DNA of 64,000 nt from Nocardia vermiculata NBRC 100427 (lineage in GTDB: Bacteria > Actinomycetota > Actinomycetes > Mycobacteriales > Mycobacteriaceae), in NCBI RefSeq assembly GCF_001613265.1, contig NZ_BDCA01000023.1:47682-111681 (forward strand), written 5' to 3'. The translations under genes were made by a program, and so were the position numbers. The notes under the pieces were generated by a model, which saw only the letters and a list, made by a program, of their open reading frames with translations, ran no database searches and was not told the DNA's origin. This document shows, one piece after another, positions 26,400 to 36,078 of the stretch. How positions within the stretch are numbered: position 1 is the first letter of the stretch; every line of letters begins with the position of its first letter.

Positions 26400-27098
26400 T
26401 CAGTCCAGTACCTGTTGCAGAGTCAGTACCAGATCATCGCCGCAGCCCGCACCATTGGATTCGGTTCCGTTGCCGCCCCGGCTGATTCGTACCCGCGGCG
26501 CCGTGGAGTCGAGCGCATCCAGCCACACGAAACCACGGTCGGCGAGATCGACCGTGCGCGGCAGCAATGCGAACACCGCGGTTGCTTCCGCCGCGGAGAT
26601 AGCAGCCGCGGCAGCGGAACCGTCCAGGTCCGGCCGCGCCGACGGTGCCCGCAGCCCGGGCCACGCGGCGGCGAATCCGGGGTGCAACGGCCGGTCGCAG
26701 ACCTCCTCCTCGGGGACCCACGCCAACTCCTCACTTTCCTGATTCGCCGTGGTCGCGAGGGTTTCGGGCACATCGGCGACGACCGTCGTGTATGTCCAGC
26801 CACTGCCCGCGGTACTCGTCAGCCGGCTACCGCGCACCCGCACCGCACTCGGGTCAATTCCCGTTTCTTCCTGCGCTTCTCGTACCGCGGCGTGCACGCT
26901 GGTCTCATGACTGTCCCGCGCACCACCCGGCAGCGCCCACGTTCCGCCCTGATGGCTCCACGGCGCCCGGTGCTGCAACAGGATCAGCGCACCGCCGCCC
27001 CGGCGGGGTGCACGCAACAGGAGCCCGGCGGCACCGAACAATCCCCACTGCCGAGTCCCGTCGGGACTGACCAAGAAACCGTCTCCGTCACCGCGCAT
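26400..27098 (-). CDS. mutT3: Nudix hydrolase, MutT3-like
   Basis: The Nudix box is complete: GARDSHETSVHAAVREAQEETGI fits GX5EX7REUXEEXGU. At 232 residues it is close to M. tuberculosis MutT3 (Rv0413), which sits in the same neighbourhood next to thiE and glnX. Nudix enzymes cleave nucleoside diphosphate derivatives; a role in cleaning oxidised nucleotides is likely but unproven here. I start at ATG 27098 (GAGG upstream, N-terminus MRGDGDGFLVSPDG); upstream codons are in frame but composition is poor. Confidence 0.88.
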   Translation of the reverse strand: MRGDGDGFLVSPDGTRQWGLFGAAGLLLRAPRRGGGALILLQHRAPWSHQGGTWALPGGARDSHETSVHAAVREAQEETGIDPSAVRVRGSRLTSTAGSGWTYTTVVADVPETLATTANQESEELAWVPEEEVCDRPLHPGFAAAWPGLRAPSARPDLDGSAAAAAISAAEATAVFALLPRTVDLADRGFVWLDALDSTAPRVRISRGGNGTESNGAGCGDDLVLTLQQVLD

Positions 27099-27238
27099 AT
27101 TTCGCCTCGTCCCGCTCCTCGCCGACCTCACCGACCTCCCGGCACCACCATCATGACCGACACATATCGGGCGGCACCGGTACGACCACAATAAGCTCAG
27201 TCCGCACAGTGCAACCCGGCGAACGAACGGAGGTGGGT

Positions 27239-28588
27239 ATGGCTCGGCTGGCGTATTCCCAGCTCGACGAGCTTTCCCCGCGCGCCGCGGCGGCCGCCGT
27301 GCGCAATCGAATCGACGCATCCGAGGTGCGAGCATTCGTCCGCTCCTCACCGGCCCGACTGATCGCGCTGGGCCTGCTGTTACTCGGAATATGCCTGGTC
27401 GCAGGTGCCGTCACCGCGGCCGAGGTCGGCGATCGCCAGCACGCACTGGACCGGCTGCTCAGCGCGGCCGAACCGGACGCCAACTCGGCGCAGCATCTCT
27501 ACACCTCGCTGTCGGTGGCGGACGCCGCCGCCGGTACCGCATTCATCTCCGGCGGCCTGGAACCCCAACCGGTACGCGATCATTACGATCAGGCGATCGG
27601 TGAGGCAGCCGCGGAACTGGTCGCCCAATCCGCCCGGGTCGGCACCCAGGAGGCGACCGAACCCGACAACGACGCCGAGTTGCGTACCGGTATCGCCACC
27701 GAACTGCCGGTCTACACCGGCCTGATCGAAACCGCGCGCACCAACAATCGCGAAGGCCATCCGGTCGGCGCCGCCTACCTGAGCGAAGCGTCGAATCTGA
27801 TGCAGGGCAGCATGTTGCCGCAGGCGGAGCGGTTGCAGGAGCATCGCTGGGCCGCGATCACCGAGACTCAGCGCGATCATGTGCGGCCTCCCTGGGCCGC
27901 GATCGGACTGCCGATCCTGGCGCTCGCCGCTCTCATCGGCGCCCAGTACTACCTGGCCCGGCGCTGGCGCCGGGTACTCAACCCGGGCCTGCTGGCGGCC
28001 TCGGGGGTGCTGCTGATCCTGTTGTCGTGGACCGTGATCGCGGGGTCGTTCTCCGCGGTGGCAACCGCGTCCGGACGAGACCACGGCGCGATTCCGGGCG
28101 ACCGGCTGACCACCAGCCGCATCCTCGCCCAGCAGGCCCGCGCCGCCGAAACACTCAAACTGGTTCGGCGCGACGCCAGTAGCGATTACGACAACACCTT
28201 CGACAACTCCATCACCCGGCTCGACGACCTGCTCACCGACTACCCCACCGACGCACCGGGAGCCGGTGAGGTTCGTACCGCACACGGCGCGCTGGATCGC
28301 TGGCGCGCGGCGCACGAGCGCATGACCGACGCACTGGGCCGCGGCGATTTCCTGCAGGCCTCGAACGTGGCGATCGGCACCGGTCCGGAGCAGGCCAGTG
28401 CGGCCGTCGAAACCCTCGACACCGCCCTCGCCGACGGCATCGCGCACACCCGCCAGACGTTGCGCGACGATATCTCCGACGCTGCCCGGTCGTTGAATTT
28501 CCTGGCGCCCGGCGCACTCGTGCTGGCCGCCTTAGCCGCCGCCTTCGTGCTGGCGGGACTGTGGCCACGGTTGAGGGAGTATCGATGA
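27239..28588 (+). CDS. glnX: GlnX, membrane protein of the PknG amino-acid sensing system
   Basis: A 449-residue membrane protein with four hydrophobic helices (about 40-62, 219-239, 250-272, 421-443) and two large loops that would lie outside. This matches M. tuberculosis Rv0412c (GlnX), which relays aspartate/glutamate sensing by GlnH to PknG. ATG 27239 has GGAGG 5 nt upstream. It overlaps glnH by 4 nt (ATGA), so the three genes glnX-glnH-pknG form one operon. Confidence 0.9.
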   Translation: MARLAYSQLDELSPRAAAAAVRNRIDASEVRAFVRSSPARLIALGLLLLGICLVAGAVTAAEVGDRQHALDRLLSAAEPDANSAQHLYTSLSVADAAAGTAFISGGLEPQPVRDHYDQAIGEAAAELVAQSARVGTQEATEPDNDAELRTGIATELPVYTGLIETARTNNREGHPVGAAYLSEASNLMQGSMLPQAERLQEHRWAAITETQRDHVRPPWAAIGLPILALAALIGAQYYLARRWRRVLNPGLLAASGVLLILLSWTVIAGSFSAVATASGRDHGAIPGDRLTTSRILAQQARAAETLKLVRRDASSDYDNTFDNSITRLDDLLTDYPTDAPGAGEVRTAHGALDRWRAAHERMTDALGRGDFLQASNVAIGTGPEQASAAVETLDTALADGIAHTRQTLRDDISDAARSLNFLAPGALVLAALAAAFVLAGLWPRLREYR

Positions 28589-29562
28589 ACCGACACCGGG
28601 CCCGGATCGCCGCGGCGCTGATCCTGGGCATATCCGTGCTGGCAGCCGCCGGCTGCGGTGACGCACCCGCCCCACCCAGCACCGGGCAGGGCGACTACAC
28701 CGCACCGCCACTGCCCGCGAACGCCGACCTCACCCCGCCGAGTACCGCCTCCGGCACCGCGGAGACCGAATGCGCCGACCCGACCGCGAGTCTGCGCCCC
28801 TCGACGGCTGCCCAGGGACCGAACCTCGATGCGGTGCGGGCGCGTGGACGGCTGGTGGTGGGACTCGACCCGGGCAGCAACCTGTTCAGCTTCCGGGATC
28901 CGATCACCGGCACCCTCGCCGGCTTCGATGTCGATATCGCTGCCGAGATCGCCCGCGATCTGCTCGGTGATCCCGGGCTCGTCGAATATCGCATCCTGGG
29001 GTCGGCGGACCGCGAGAAGGCGCTGCAGGACCACACCGTCGACGTGGTGGTCAAGACGATGACCATCACCTGTGACCGCCGCGAGCACGTGGACTTCTCC
29101 ACCACCTACCTGATGGCGCATCAGCGGGTGCTGGCGCTGCGGGATTCGGGCATCGGCTCGATGGCCGATCTGGCGGGTAAGCGGGTGTGCACGGTCGGCG
29201 GCACCACCTCGCTGGACCGGCTGCATCGTATCCAGCCGCAGGCGGCGATCATGACCGTGCCGACCTGGGCGGACTGTCTGGTGGTGTTGCAGCAGCGGCA
29301 GGTCGACGCCGTCAGTACCGACGACGCGGTGCTGGCAGGGCTCGTCGAACAGGACATCTATGCCGAGGTCACCGGTCCCCCACTGAGCGACGAACCGTAC
29401 GGCGTCGGCATCCCCAAGGGAAACGACGATATGGTGCGTTTCGTGAATGCCACCCTGCAGCGGCTGCGCTCCGACGGCACCTGGGACCGGCTGTATCGAC
29501 AGTGGTTGGAGCACGCACTCGGACCGACGCCGGAACCGCCGGAACCGATCTACCGGGACTGA
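28585..29562 (+). CDS. glnH: GlnH, amino-acid-binding lipoprotein
   Basis: A 325-residue type 2 periplasmic binding protein (SBP_bac_3). The signal sequence ends in a lipobox, AAAGC, with the lipidated Cys about residue 24, followed by a Pro/Thr-rich linker. LVVGLDPGSNLFSFRDP, GTLAGFDVDIAAEIA and RREHVDFSTTYL are family blocks. It presents bound aspartate or glutamate to GlnX. Starts at the ATGA overlap with glnX and ends 3 nt before pknG. Confidence 0.93.
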   Translation: MNRHRARIAAALILGISVLAAAGCGDAPAPPSTGQGDYTAPPLPANADLTPPSTASGTAETECADPTASLRPSTAAQGPNLDAVRARGRLVVGLDPGSNLFSFRDPITGTLAGFDVDIAAEIARDLLGDPGLVEYRILGSADREKALQDHTVDVVVKTMTITCDRREHVDFSTTYLMAHQRVLALRDSGIGSMADLAGKRVCTVGGTTSLDRLHRIQPQAAIMTVPTWADCLVVLQQRQVDAVSTDDAVLAGLVEQDIYAEVTGPPLSDEPYGVGIPKGNDDMVRFVNATLQRLRSDGTWDRLYRQWLEHALGPTPEPPEPIYRD

Positions 29563-29565
29563 ACC

Positions 29566-32088
29566 ATGTCCGAACAGCTCTACCCTTCCGAACCCGAGGA
29601 CCAGCCGACGGAGCTCACCCCGGTCACCGGCGCGGACGAGGAAGTGACGCAACCGCATGCGCGGGCCGGTATCGAGCCGGTCGGCACCCAGCGCGCACCA
29701 CTGCCGACGTCCGCCACCGAATTCACGGGGACGGGCACCGCGACAACGGAAGCACCGGGACCCGAAACCTCCGCGACAGGATTCGCCGGGCCCGGCACCG
29801 CGACGACGCACGCCGCAGGACCGGAAACCACCGCAGCAGGATTCGTGGGGCCCGGCACCGCCACCACGGGTACTGCCGGGCCGGAAACCTCGGCAGCGGA
29901 ATTCGCGGGGCCCGAGGACTCCGCGCCCGCACAGCTTTCCGAACCGAGCCGGCCCAGCGGTCGCAGCGGTCGCACGGTGCGGACACGGCCCACCACTCGC
30001 CGCCTCGGCGCCGGCTTGGTGCCGATCCCCATTGTGCCGCCGATGGATCCGCTCACCGCCGTCCTGACCGATCCGGTGGTCGCCGAAGGCCGGCGCTACT
30101 GCTGGCGGTGCGGACGCCCGGTCGGGCGCAGCACACCCCGGCAGGCGGCCGCACCCGTCGGTGTCTGTGAGAACTGCGCCGCGCCTTACGATTTCCGCCC
30201 CTATCTGCGGGCGGGAGATCTGATCGCGGAACAGTACGAGATTCAGGGCTGTATCGCGCACGGCGGTCTGGGCTGGATCTATCTGGCCATAGACCGCAAT
30301 GTGAGCGATCGCTGGGTGGTGCTGAAGGGACTGCTGCACGGTGGCGATGCCGAAGCGCAGGCCGTGGCCGTTGCCGAACGCCAGTACCTGGCCGAGCTGG
30401 CGCATCCGAGCATCGTGAAGATCCACAACTTCGTCGAGCATCCGAATCCGGACGGGACGCCGATCGGCTACATCGTGATGGAGTACGTCGGCGGGCGGTC
30501 CCTGCGCACCGTGCTCGACACCCATTCACATCCGGAACGGATGCCGGTGCCCGAGGCACTGGCGTACATCATCGAGATCCTGCCCGCGCTGGAGTATCTG
30601 CATTCGATCGAGCTGGCCTACAACGACCTCAAACCCGACAACATCATGGTCACCGAGGACCAGGTGAAACTGATCGACCTGGGCGCCACCGCACCGTTCG
30701 ACTCGTACGGGAATCTGTACGGCACCAAAGGGTTCCAGGCACCGGAAATCGCCGAAACCGGCCCCACCGCGGCCACCGACATCTACACCGTCGGCCGCAC
30801 CCTCGCCGTCCTGACGGTGAATATGCCGATGCACGCCGGCCGTTACCGCGACGGATTGCCGCTGCCCGAACAGGAACCGGTCCTGGCCCGCTACGAATTC
30901 CTGCACCGGCTGCTGCTCACCGCGACCGATCCCGAACCGCGACACCGCTTCCCGACCGCCCAGCTGATGACCGAACAGCTCTCCGGCGTGCTGCGCGAAA
31001 TCCTCGCCACCGAATCGGGGACCGAGCATCCGCATCTGTCGACGCTGTTCAGTCCGCCCCGTACCAGCTTCGGCACGGACGAAATGGTCGGACAGACCGA
31101 CGTATACACCGACGGTATCGTCCGCGACACCACCCTCGAGGCCATCGATATCGCCGAGGCGCTGCCGGTGCCGCTGCTCGATCCCACCGACCCGTCGGCA
31201 CGGCTGCTGGCCGGCACCGTGCACTCCGAACCTGCCCACGCATTGGACTCGGTCCGTACCGCACGACAGCGGGCCGAAGCCGCGCCCGATCACACGCCGG
31301 AGAACTTCGCCACCGAGAGCCTGCTGGCCGAGGTGCGAATCCAGCTCGAACTCCGCGACCCGCTCGCGGCCCGCGCCACCCTGGAACGGCTGGAGGACCA
31401 CGATTGGCGCACGGACTGGTTCCTGGGCCTGATAGCGCTGCACCAACGCGACTACGAGCACGCCTACGAACGGTTCGACGAGGTGCTGTCGGCGCTGCCC
31501 GGCGAGATCGCCCCCAAACTCGCCCTCGCCGCCACCGCCGAACTGGTACTGCAACACTGGGATTCATCGGATCCGAGTCAGTGGCGCGACTATGCGGAGA
31601 AGTTCTACACCACCGTCTGGCGCACCGATCGCAGCGTGGTGAGTGCGGCCTTCGGGCTGGCCCGCCAGCTCGTCGCCGACGGCCGGGTGGACGAGGCGGT
31701 GCGGGCCCTGGACGAGGTCCCCGCCACCTCCCGCCACTTCACCGAGGCCCGGCTCACCGCGGTGCTGCTCCTGCTGACCGCGCGCCCGGCCGGCGAACTC
31801 GACGAGCAGGTGCTGCATGTGACCGCGGCACGATTACAACAGCTGCCGGTGACCGAACACCGCGTCGCTCAACTGCGTGTTCTGGTCCTCGGCAGCGCCC
31901 TGGCCTGGCTGCAGGCCGGACACGCGCCGCGCCGCCGCGACCTGTTCGGCAAGGGATTCAGCGAGCGCGGTCTGCGCCGCGGAATCGAACGCGGCCTACG
32001 CACGCTGGCGCGCACCGCACCCGGGCGCGCCCACCGCTACGACCTGATCGATCTGGCGAACGCGACCCGCGCCAAGAGCTGGTTCTGA
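29566..32088 (+). CDS. pknG: Serine/threonine protein kinase PknG
   Basis: PknG phosphorylates the FHA protein GarA to set glutamate metabolism. The 840-residue protein has a disordered N-terminal tail (1-170), a rubredoxin-like metal site (C179, C182, C201, C204), a kinase domain (K254 in VVLKG, N353-D354 in YNDLKPDN, D371 in LIDLG) and C-terminal TPR helices. It is about 90 residues longer than the 750-residue M. tuberculosis enzyme; most of the excess is three 20-residue tandem repeats in the tail (52-111). Last gene of glnX-glnH-pknG; ends 4 bp from convergent ackA. Confidence 0.97.
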   Translation: MSEQLYPSEPEDQPTELTPVTGADEEVTQPHARAGIEPVGTQRAPLPTSATEFTGTGTATTEAPGPETSATGFAGPGTATTHAAGPETTAAGFVGPGTATTGTAGPETSAAEFAGPEDSAPAQLSEPSRPSGRSGRTVRTRPTTRRLGAGLVPIPIVPPMDPLTAVLTDPVVAEGRRYCWRCGRPVGRSTPRQAAAPVGVCENCAAPYDFRPYLRAGDLIAEQYEIQGCIAHGGLGWIYLAIDRNVSDRWVVLKGLLHGGDAEAQAVAVAERQYLAELAHPSIVKIHNFVEHPNPDGTPIGYIVMEYVGGRSLRTVLDTHSHPERMPVPEALAYIIEILPALEYLHSIELAYNDLKPDNIMVTEDQVKLIDLGATAPFDSYGNLYGTKGFQAPEIAETGPTAATDIYTVGRTLAVLTVNMPMHAGRYRDGLPLPEQEPVLARYEFLHRLLLTATDPEPRHRFPTAQLMTEQLSGVLREILATESGTEHPHLSTLFSPPRTSFGTDEMVGQTDVYTDGIVRDTTLEAIDIAEALPVPLLDPTDPSARLLAGTVHSEPAHALDSVRTARQRAEAAPDHTPENFATESLLAEVRIQLELRDPLAARATLERLEDHDWRTDWFLGLIALHQRDYEHAYERFDEVLSALPGEIAPKLALAATAELVLQHWDSSDPSQWRDYAEKFYTTVWRTDRSVVSAAFGLARQLVADGRVDEAVRALDEVPATSRHFTEARLTAVLLLLTARPAGELDEQVLHVTAARLQQLPVTEHRVAQLRVLVLGSALAWLQAGHAPRRRDLFGKGFSERGLRRGIERGLRTLARTAPGRAHRYDLIDLANATRAKSWF
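29719..29898 (+). repeat. Three 60-bp tandem repeats in pknG
   Basis: Three in-frame 60-bp units at 29719-29778, 29779-29838 and 29839-29898 encode PknG residues 52-71, 72-91 and 92-111. Each follows (E/G)F-x-G-x-GTATT-xxxGPET-x-A-x; a fourth partial unit begins EFAGPE. The DNA units are imperfect, with most differences at third positions, so the expansion is not very recent. Confidence 0.9.
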
Positions 32089-32092
32089 CCGT

Positions 32093-33289
32093 TCAGCGCA
32101 CCAGTGCCGTGGCAGCGCGCGCGATGGCCAATTCCTCGTCGGTCGGCACCACCAACACCTTCACCGCGGAGTCCGGTGTCGAGATGAACCGTGCCTCCTG
32201 CGATTTCGCATTGTTGGCGGTCTGATCCACCTCGATTCCGAAACGCTGCAATCCGGCCAGCGCATCGATGCGCACCGGTGCACTGTTCTCCCCCACGCCG
32301 GCGGTGAAGGTGATCGCGTCCACCCGGCCGAGATCGACCATATAGGCGCCGATGTAGTGACGGAGCCGGTGAATATAGACGTCGTAGGCCAGGCGCGCGG
32401 CCCGGTCGCCGGCATCGATCTTGGCGAAGAGCGCCCGGAAGTCGTTGACCCCGCTCATCCCCTTGATGCCGGAGTTCCGGTTCAGCAGTTCGTCGATGCC
32501 GTCCACATTCAGGCCGGCGGTGCGGGCCAGATGCATGGCGATACCCGGGTCGATATCGCCGGATCGGGTGCCCATCACCAGGCCCTCCAGCGGGGTGAGG
32601 CCCATACTGGTGTCGATGGCGCGGCCACCCCGGATCGCCGAGGCCGAGGCACCGTTACCCAGGTGCAGCACGATCTGGTTGTGGGTGGCCGGATCACCGC
32701 CGAGCAGCTGCGACACCCGCCCGGAAACGTATTCGTGCGAGGTGCCGTGAAAGCCGTAGCGGCGCACACCGTGTGCCGCGGCGATCTCGGCGTCGATGGC
32801 GTAGGTCTTGGCGGCATCGGGCAGGCCGTGGAAGAAGGCGGTGTCGAACACCGCGACCTGCGGCACGTCGGGCAGCATCTCGCGCGCGGAGCGGATCCCG
32901 GTGACATTGGCCGGATTGTGCAGCGGAGCCAGCATCGACAGCGCATCGATGGCTGCCACCACTTCGTCGGTGATGAGGGTGGGCTCGTAGAAGACCTCAC
33001 CGCCGTGCACCACCCGATGGCCCACCGCGGACAGGTGGGCACCGGTCAGATCGTGCCCGCTGCGTTCGAACAGTCCGAATACTGCCCGGAGCCCTTCGGC
33101 GTGGTCGGCGATCGTCCCGGTGTGGTCGAATTGCTTTCCGTCACTGTGATGTTCGATGGTAACGGTATCGTCCGGCAGTTCCTCACCGATCCGCGACACC
33201 AGCCCCGACGCCATGACCGTGGCCGAGACCGGGTTCAGCAGTTGATATTTGATCGAGGAGGACCCCGAGTTGATCACCAGTACCTGCAT
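32093..33289 (-). CDS. ackA: Acetate kinase AckA
   Basis: Interconverts acetyl phosphate + ADP and acetate + ATP. The 398-residue ASKHA-fold enzyme has VLVINSGSSSIKYQLL at the N-terminus, GFHGTSHEYVS, and VLHLGNGASASAIRGGRAIDTSMG. ATG 33289 shares a base with the pta stop (TGATG) and has AGGAGG upstream, so the two are translationally coupled. Convergent with pknG with only 4 bp between, and no terminator hairpin. Confidence 0.97.
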   Translation of the reverse strand: MQVLVINSGSSSIKYQLLNPVSATVMASGLVSRIGEELPDDTVTIEHHSDGKQFDHTGTIADHAEGLRAVFGLFERSGHDLTGAHLSAVGHRVVHGGEVFYEPTLITDEVVAAIDALSMLAPLHNPANVTGIRSAREMLPDVPQVAVFDTAFFHGLPDAAKTYAIDAEIAAAHGVRRYGFHGTSHEYVSGRVSQLLGGDPATHNQIVLHLGNGASASAIRGGRAIDTSMGLTPLEGLVMGTRSGDIDPGIAMHLARTAGLNVDGIDELLNRNSGIKGMSGVNDFRALFAKIDAGDRAARLAYDVYIHRLRHYIGAYMVDLGRVDAITFTAGVGENSAPVRIDALAGLQRFGIEVDQTANNAKSQEARFISTPDSAVKVLVVPTDEELAIARAATALVR

Positions 33290-35388
33290 CAGCCCTCCTG
33301 GGTTGCGCGCGGGCGCTGCTGCGCCTGCGCCTGGATCGCCGTAATCGCCACGGTGTTCACGATGTCGGCGACGAGAGCTCCGCGCGACAGATCGTTGACC
33401 GGCTTGTTGAGTCCCTGCAGCACCGGCCCGATCGCCACCGCGCCCGCGCTGCGCTGCACGGCCTTGTAGGTGTTGTTACCGGTGTTGAGGTCGGGGAAGA
33501 TGAACACCGTTGCGCGCCCGGCCACCTCGGAATTGGGCAGTTTCGCACTGGCAACGGTCGGTTCGATCGCCGCGTCGTACTGGATCGGCCCCTCCACCGG
33601 CAGTTGCGCGGCCCGCTCGTGTACCAGTTCGGTTGCGGTACGCACCTTGTCGACGTCGGCGCCGCTACCGGATTCACCGGTGGAATACGACAGCATCGCC
33701 ACCCGCGGGTCGATCCCGAACTGGTCGGCGGTGCGCGCGGAGGAGATCGCGATATCGGCGAGTTGTTCGGCGGTCGGATCCGGCACCACCGCGCAGTCGC
33801 CGTAGGCCAGCACCCGGTCGGCCAGACACATCAGGAACACACTCGACACCGTGGAGACACCTGGCTCGGTCTTGATGATCTCGAACGACGGGCGGATCGT
33901 GTGCGCGGTGGTGTGCGCCGCACCGGAGACCATGCCGTCGGCGATGCCGCGATGCACCATCATGGTGCCGAAGTACGAGATATCGGTCATCACCTCGCGG
34001 GCCCGCTCGACGGTCATCCCCTTGTGTGCGCGCAGCCGCGCGAATTCCGCAGCGAACTCCGCACGCAGCTCACTGGTGCGCGGGTCGAGCACCTCGGCGG
34101 CCTCGATATCGAGCCCCAGTTCCGCCGCGCGGGCCCGCACCGTCGCTTCGTCGCCGAGAATGGTCAGCTTCGCGATCTTGCGCTGCAGGACCCGGCTGGC
34201 GGCGCGCAGGATCCGGTCGTCGTCCCCCTCGGGCAGCACGATCCGGCGCGGATCCGCCCGGGCCCGCTCCACCAGCTGATATTCGAACATCTGCGGGGTG
34301 ACCACCGACGGCACCGGCACCTCGATGAGTTCGAGCAGCCTCCGGGCCTCGACCCGCTGCTCCATCAACGCCAGCGCGGTATCGATCTTGCGGATACTGC
34401 TCAGCGACACCCGTCCGCGGGTATCGGCGGCGGCGCTCGCGGTATCGAAGGTGCCCAAGTGCGTGGTCAGGATGGGCAGCTTCGGTTTCAGCCCCTCCAT
34501 CAGCCGGGCGATCGCCGGATTCGGCAGCAGACCACCGTTCATGATGATCCCCGACAGCGACGGGAACCCCTGTGCCTCATGGGCATTCACCAACGACAAC
34601 AGCACGTCCGAACGGTCACCCGGTGCGATCACCGCGACTCCCTCGGTGAGCCGCTCCAGAATGTGCTCGGCCGTCATCCCGCCGACCATCACCGACAGAG
34701 CCTCACGCTGCAGCAGCTCCGGATCACCGGAGTACACGGTGCCGTCGATGGCCTGGCACAGTTCACTCATCGTCGGCGCGGTCAGCAACGGCACCTCGGG
34801 CAGCGTCCAGGACGGGCAGTCCAGCACCCCCATCGCGGCCCGCACATCCTCGAGCCGTTCCGGATCGCACCGGTTCACGATCACCGCCGCCGCCCGCGTG
34901 TGCTCGAGCTCCAACTCCGCCTCGCACACCCGAGCCACCTGAGCGACCTGCTCCGGACTGCGCCCGGCACCCCGCAACACCAGCAGCACCGGCGCACCGA
35001 GATTCACCGCGATCCGCGCGTTGTAGCGCAACTCGCTGGGCCCCGCGACATCGGTGTAGTCGCTGCCCACGATCACCACCGCATCGCACACCTTCGCGAC
35101 CTCGTGAAACCGCATCACGATCTCACTGATCGCCGAATCCGGATCGGCATGCACCTGCTCGTAGGTAACCCCCGCCGCCTGCTCGTAGTCGATATCGGCC
35201 GTGCAGTACTCCACCAGCAGCTCGAGAATGTAGTCCCGCCCATCGTTGGACCGCGTGATCGGCCGGAACACCCCCACCCGAGGCGTCGTCGCCGACAACA
35301 TCTGCAACATCCCCAAGGCCACCGTGGACTTACCGGTATCACCTTCGAGCGATGCGACGTACACGGTGGAGGGTGAACTCTGGGACAT
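33289..35388 (-). CDS. pta: Phosphate acetyltransferase Pta
   Basis: Converts acetyl-CoA and phosphate to acetyl phosphate. This is the long 699-residue form: N-terminal P-loop/BioD-like domain (VYVASLEGDTGKSTVALGML), central DRTGG domain, and the PTA catalytic domain (from about 370: RIVLPEGDDDRILRAA, SYSTGESGSGADVDKV, FPDLNTGNNTYKAVQR). First gene of pta-ackA. A CRP-like palindrome sits upstream at 35439-35452. Confidence 0.97.
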   Translation of the reverse strand: MSQSSPSTVYVASLEGDTGKSTVALGMLQMLSATTPRVGVFRPITRSNDGRDYILELLVEYCTADIDYEQAAGVTYEQVHADPDSAISEIVMRFHEVAKVCDAVVIVGSDYTDVAGPSELRYNARIAVNLGAPVLLVLRGAGRSPEQVAQVARVCEAELELEHTRAAAVIVNRCDPERLEDVRAAMGVLDCPSWTLPEVPLLTAPTMSELCQAIDGTVYSGDPELLQREALSVMVGGMTAEHILERLTEGVAVIAPGDRSDVLLSLVNAHEAQGFPSLSGIIMNGGLLPNPAIARLMEGLKPKLPILTTHLGTFDTASAAADTRGRVSLSSIRKIDTALALMEQRVEARRLLELIEVPVPSVVTPQMFEYQLVERARADPRRIVLPEGDDDRILRAASRVLQRKIAKLTILGDEATVRARAAELGLDIEAAEVLDPRTSELRAEFAAEFARLRAHKGMTVERAREVMTDISYFGTMMVHRGIADGMVSGAAHTTAHTIRPSFEIIKTEPGVSTVSSVFLMCLADRVLAYGDCAVVPDPTAEQLADIAISSARTADQFGIDPRVAMLSYSTGESGSGADVDKVRTATELVHERAAQLPVEGPIQYDAAIEPTVASAKLPNSEVAGRATVFIFPDLNTGNNTYKAVQRSAGAVAIGPVLQGLNKPVNDLSRGALVADIVNTVAITAIQAQAQQRPRATQEG

Positions 35389-35428
35389 GAGGACGAGCTT
35401 AGTGAGCCGGGGAACGTGATCGATCGCA

Positions 35429-35452
35429 CCTATAGGAAGTGACGGGCATCAC
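35429..35452 (-). promoter_or_regulatory. CRP-like site and -10 upstream of pta-ackA
   Basis: On the minus strand GTGATGCCCGTCAC (35452-35439) matches the core of the actinobacterial CRP site GTGA-N6-TCAC, directly upstream of TATAGG (35434-35429), a possible -10 element of pta. The position overlaps the promoter, which would fit repression more than activation. The outer TG/CA pairs of the full consensus are not kept. Confidence 0.45.
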
Positions 35453-35461
35453 CGTGCGTTT

Positions 35462-35926
35462 CTACTGCCGGACCGCGAGGCGCAACTCCAGCCGATCGAA
35501 GAGGACTTCGACGAGCGCGTCATGGCTCGGCTCGATTTGTTCGCGGATCCACTGATCGACCGGGTCGATAAGAAGTTCGTGGCGCCAACGCACGCCCTGT
35601 CCCGGTACGTCGCCGATCACGAATTCGTGCCACCCCGCAATCGGAGCCTCGCGGGTGAACGCGAACCTGACCCGCCGACCGACCTCGTGCTCCACCACGG
35701 TGTAGCGCACCGGACCGTGACCACCGGTACTGCCCGGCTCCAATCCACGGTCCAATTCCAATCGGCGAAGATCGAACGGCCACACCGACGTTTCCGGCTC
35801 AAGGATGCCCTCGAGCAGTTCCGACGAGAGGTCCAGCGAACCCGCCACGACTCGTTCGTGCACATTGATCAGCCGTTGGCCGCTGACGACACCGTATTTC
35901 GATCCTGAGAATCGCTCCGAGCCCAT
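35462..35926 (-). CDS. SRPBCC-like hypothetical protein
   Basis: A 154-residue protein with a hydrophobic-ligand (SRPBCC/polyketide-cyclase-like) pattern: INVHERVVAGSLDLSSELL, then the beta-strand series GPVRYTVVEHEVGRRVRFAFTR, GWHEFVIGDV and GVRWRHELLID, and a C-terminal amphipathic helix. No catalytic residues are evident. It lies 73 nt upstream of pta on the same strand, but the pta promoter appears to lie between them. Family call is moderate; function unknown. Confidence 0.65.
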   Translation of the reverse strand: MGSERFSGSKYGVVSGQRLINVHERVVAGSLDLSSELLEGILEPETSVWPFDLRRLELDRGLEPGSTGGHGPVRYTVVEHEVGRRVRFAFTREAPIAGWHEFVIGDVPGQGVRWRHELLIDPVDQWIREQIEPSHDALVEVLFDRLELRLAVRQ

Positions 35927-36078
35927 GACCGAAACCTAGCGACTTCGGCCTCAGAGCGCGTCCTCGATCCATCCAGACGGCGATATCCGCGAGTGGTCCG
36001 ACATTGTGGTGGCAGCAGTGCACCGACCGCGAACTCGCGGCCAGGAATAATCGGCCGTGCACCGGCGCTCCCACCCCC

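Noticed and set aside
28240..30525. 761-codon open frame antisense to glnX, glnH and pknG
   Set aside because: It crosses three well-supported genes on the other strand, and its Arg/Gly/Phe-rich composition is what antisense reading of GC-rich codons gives.
33604..35376. 590-codon open frame antisense to pta
   Set aside because: pta is strongly supported; the antisense product is His/Arg-rich low-complexity without domain signals.
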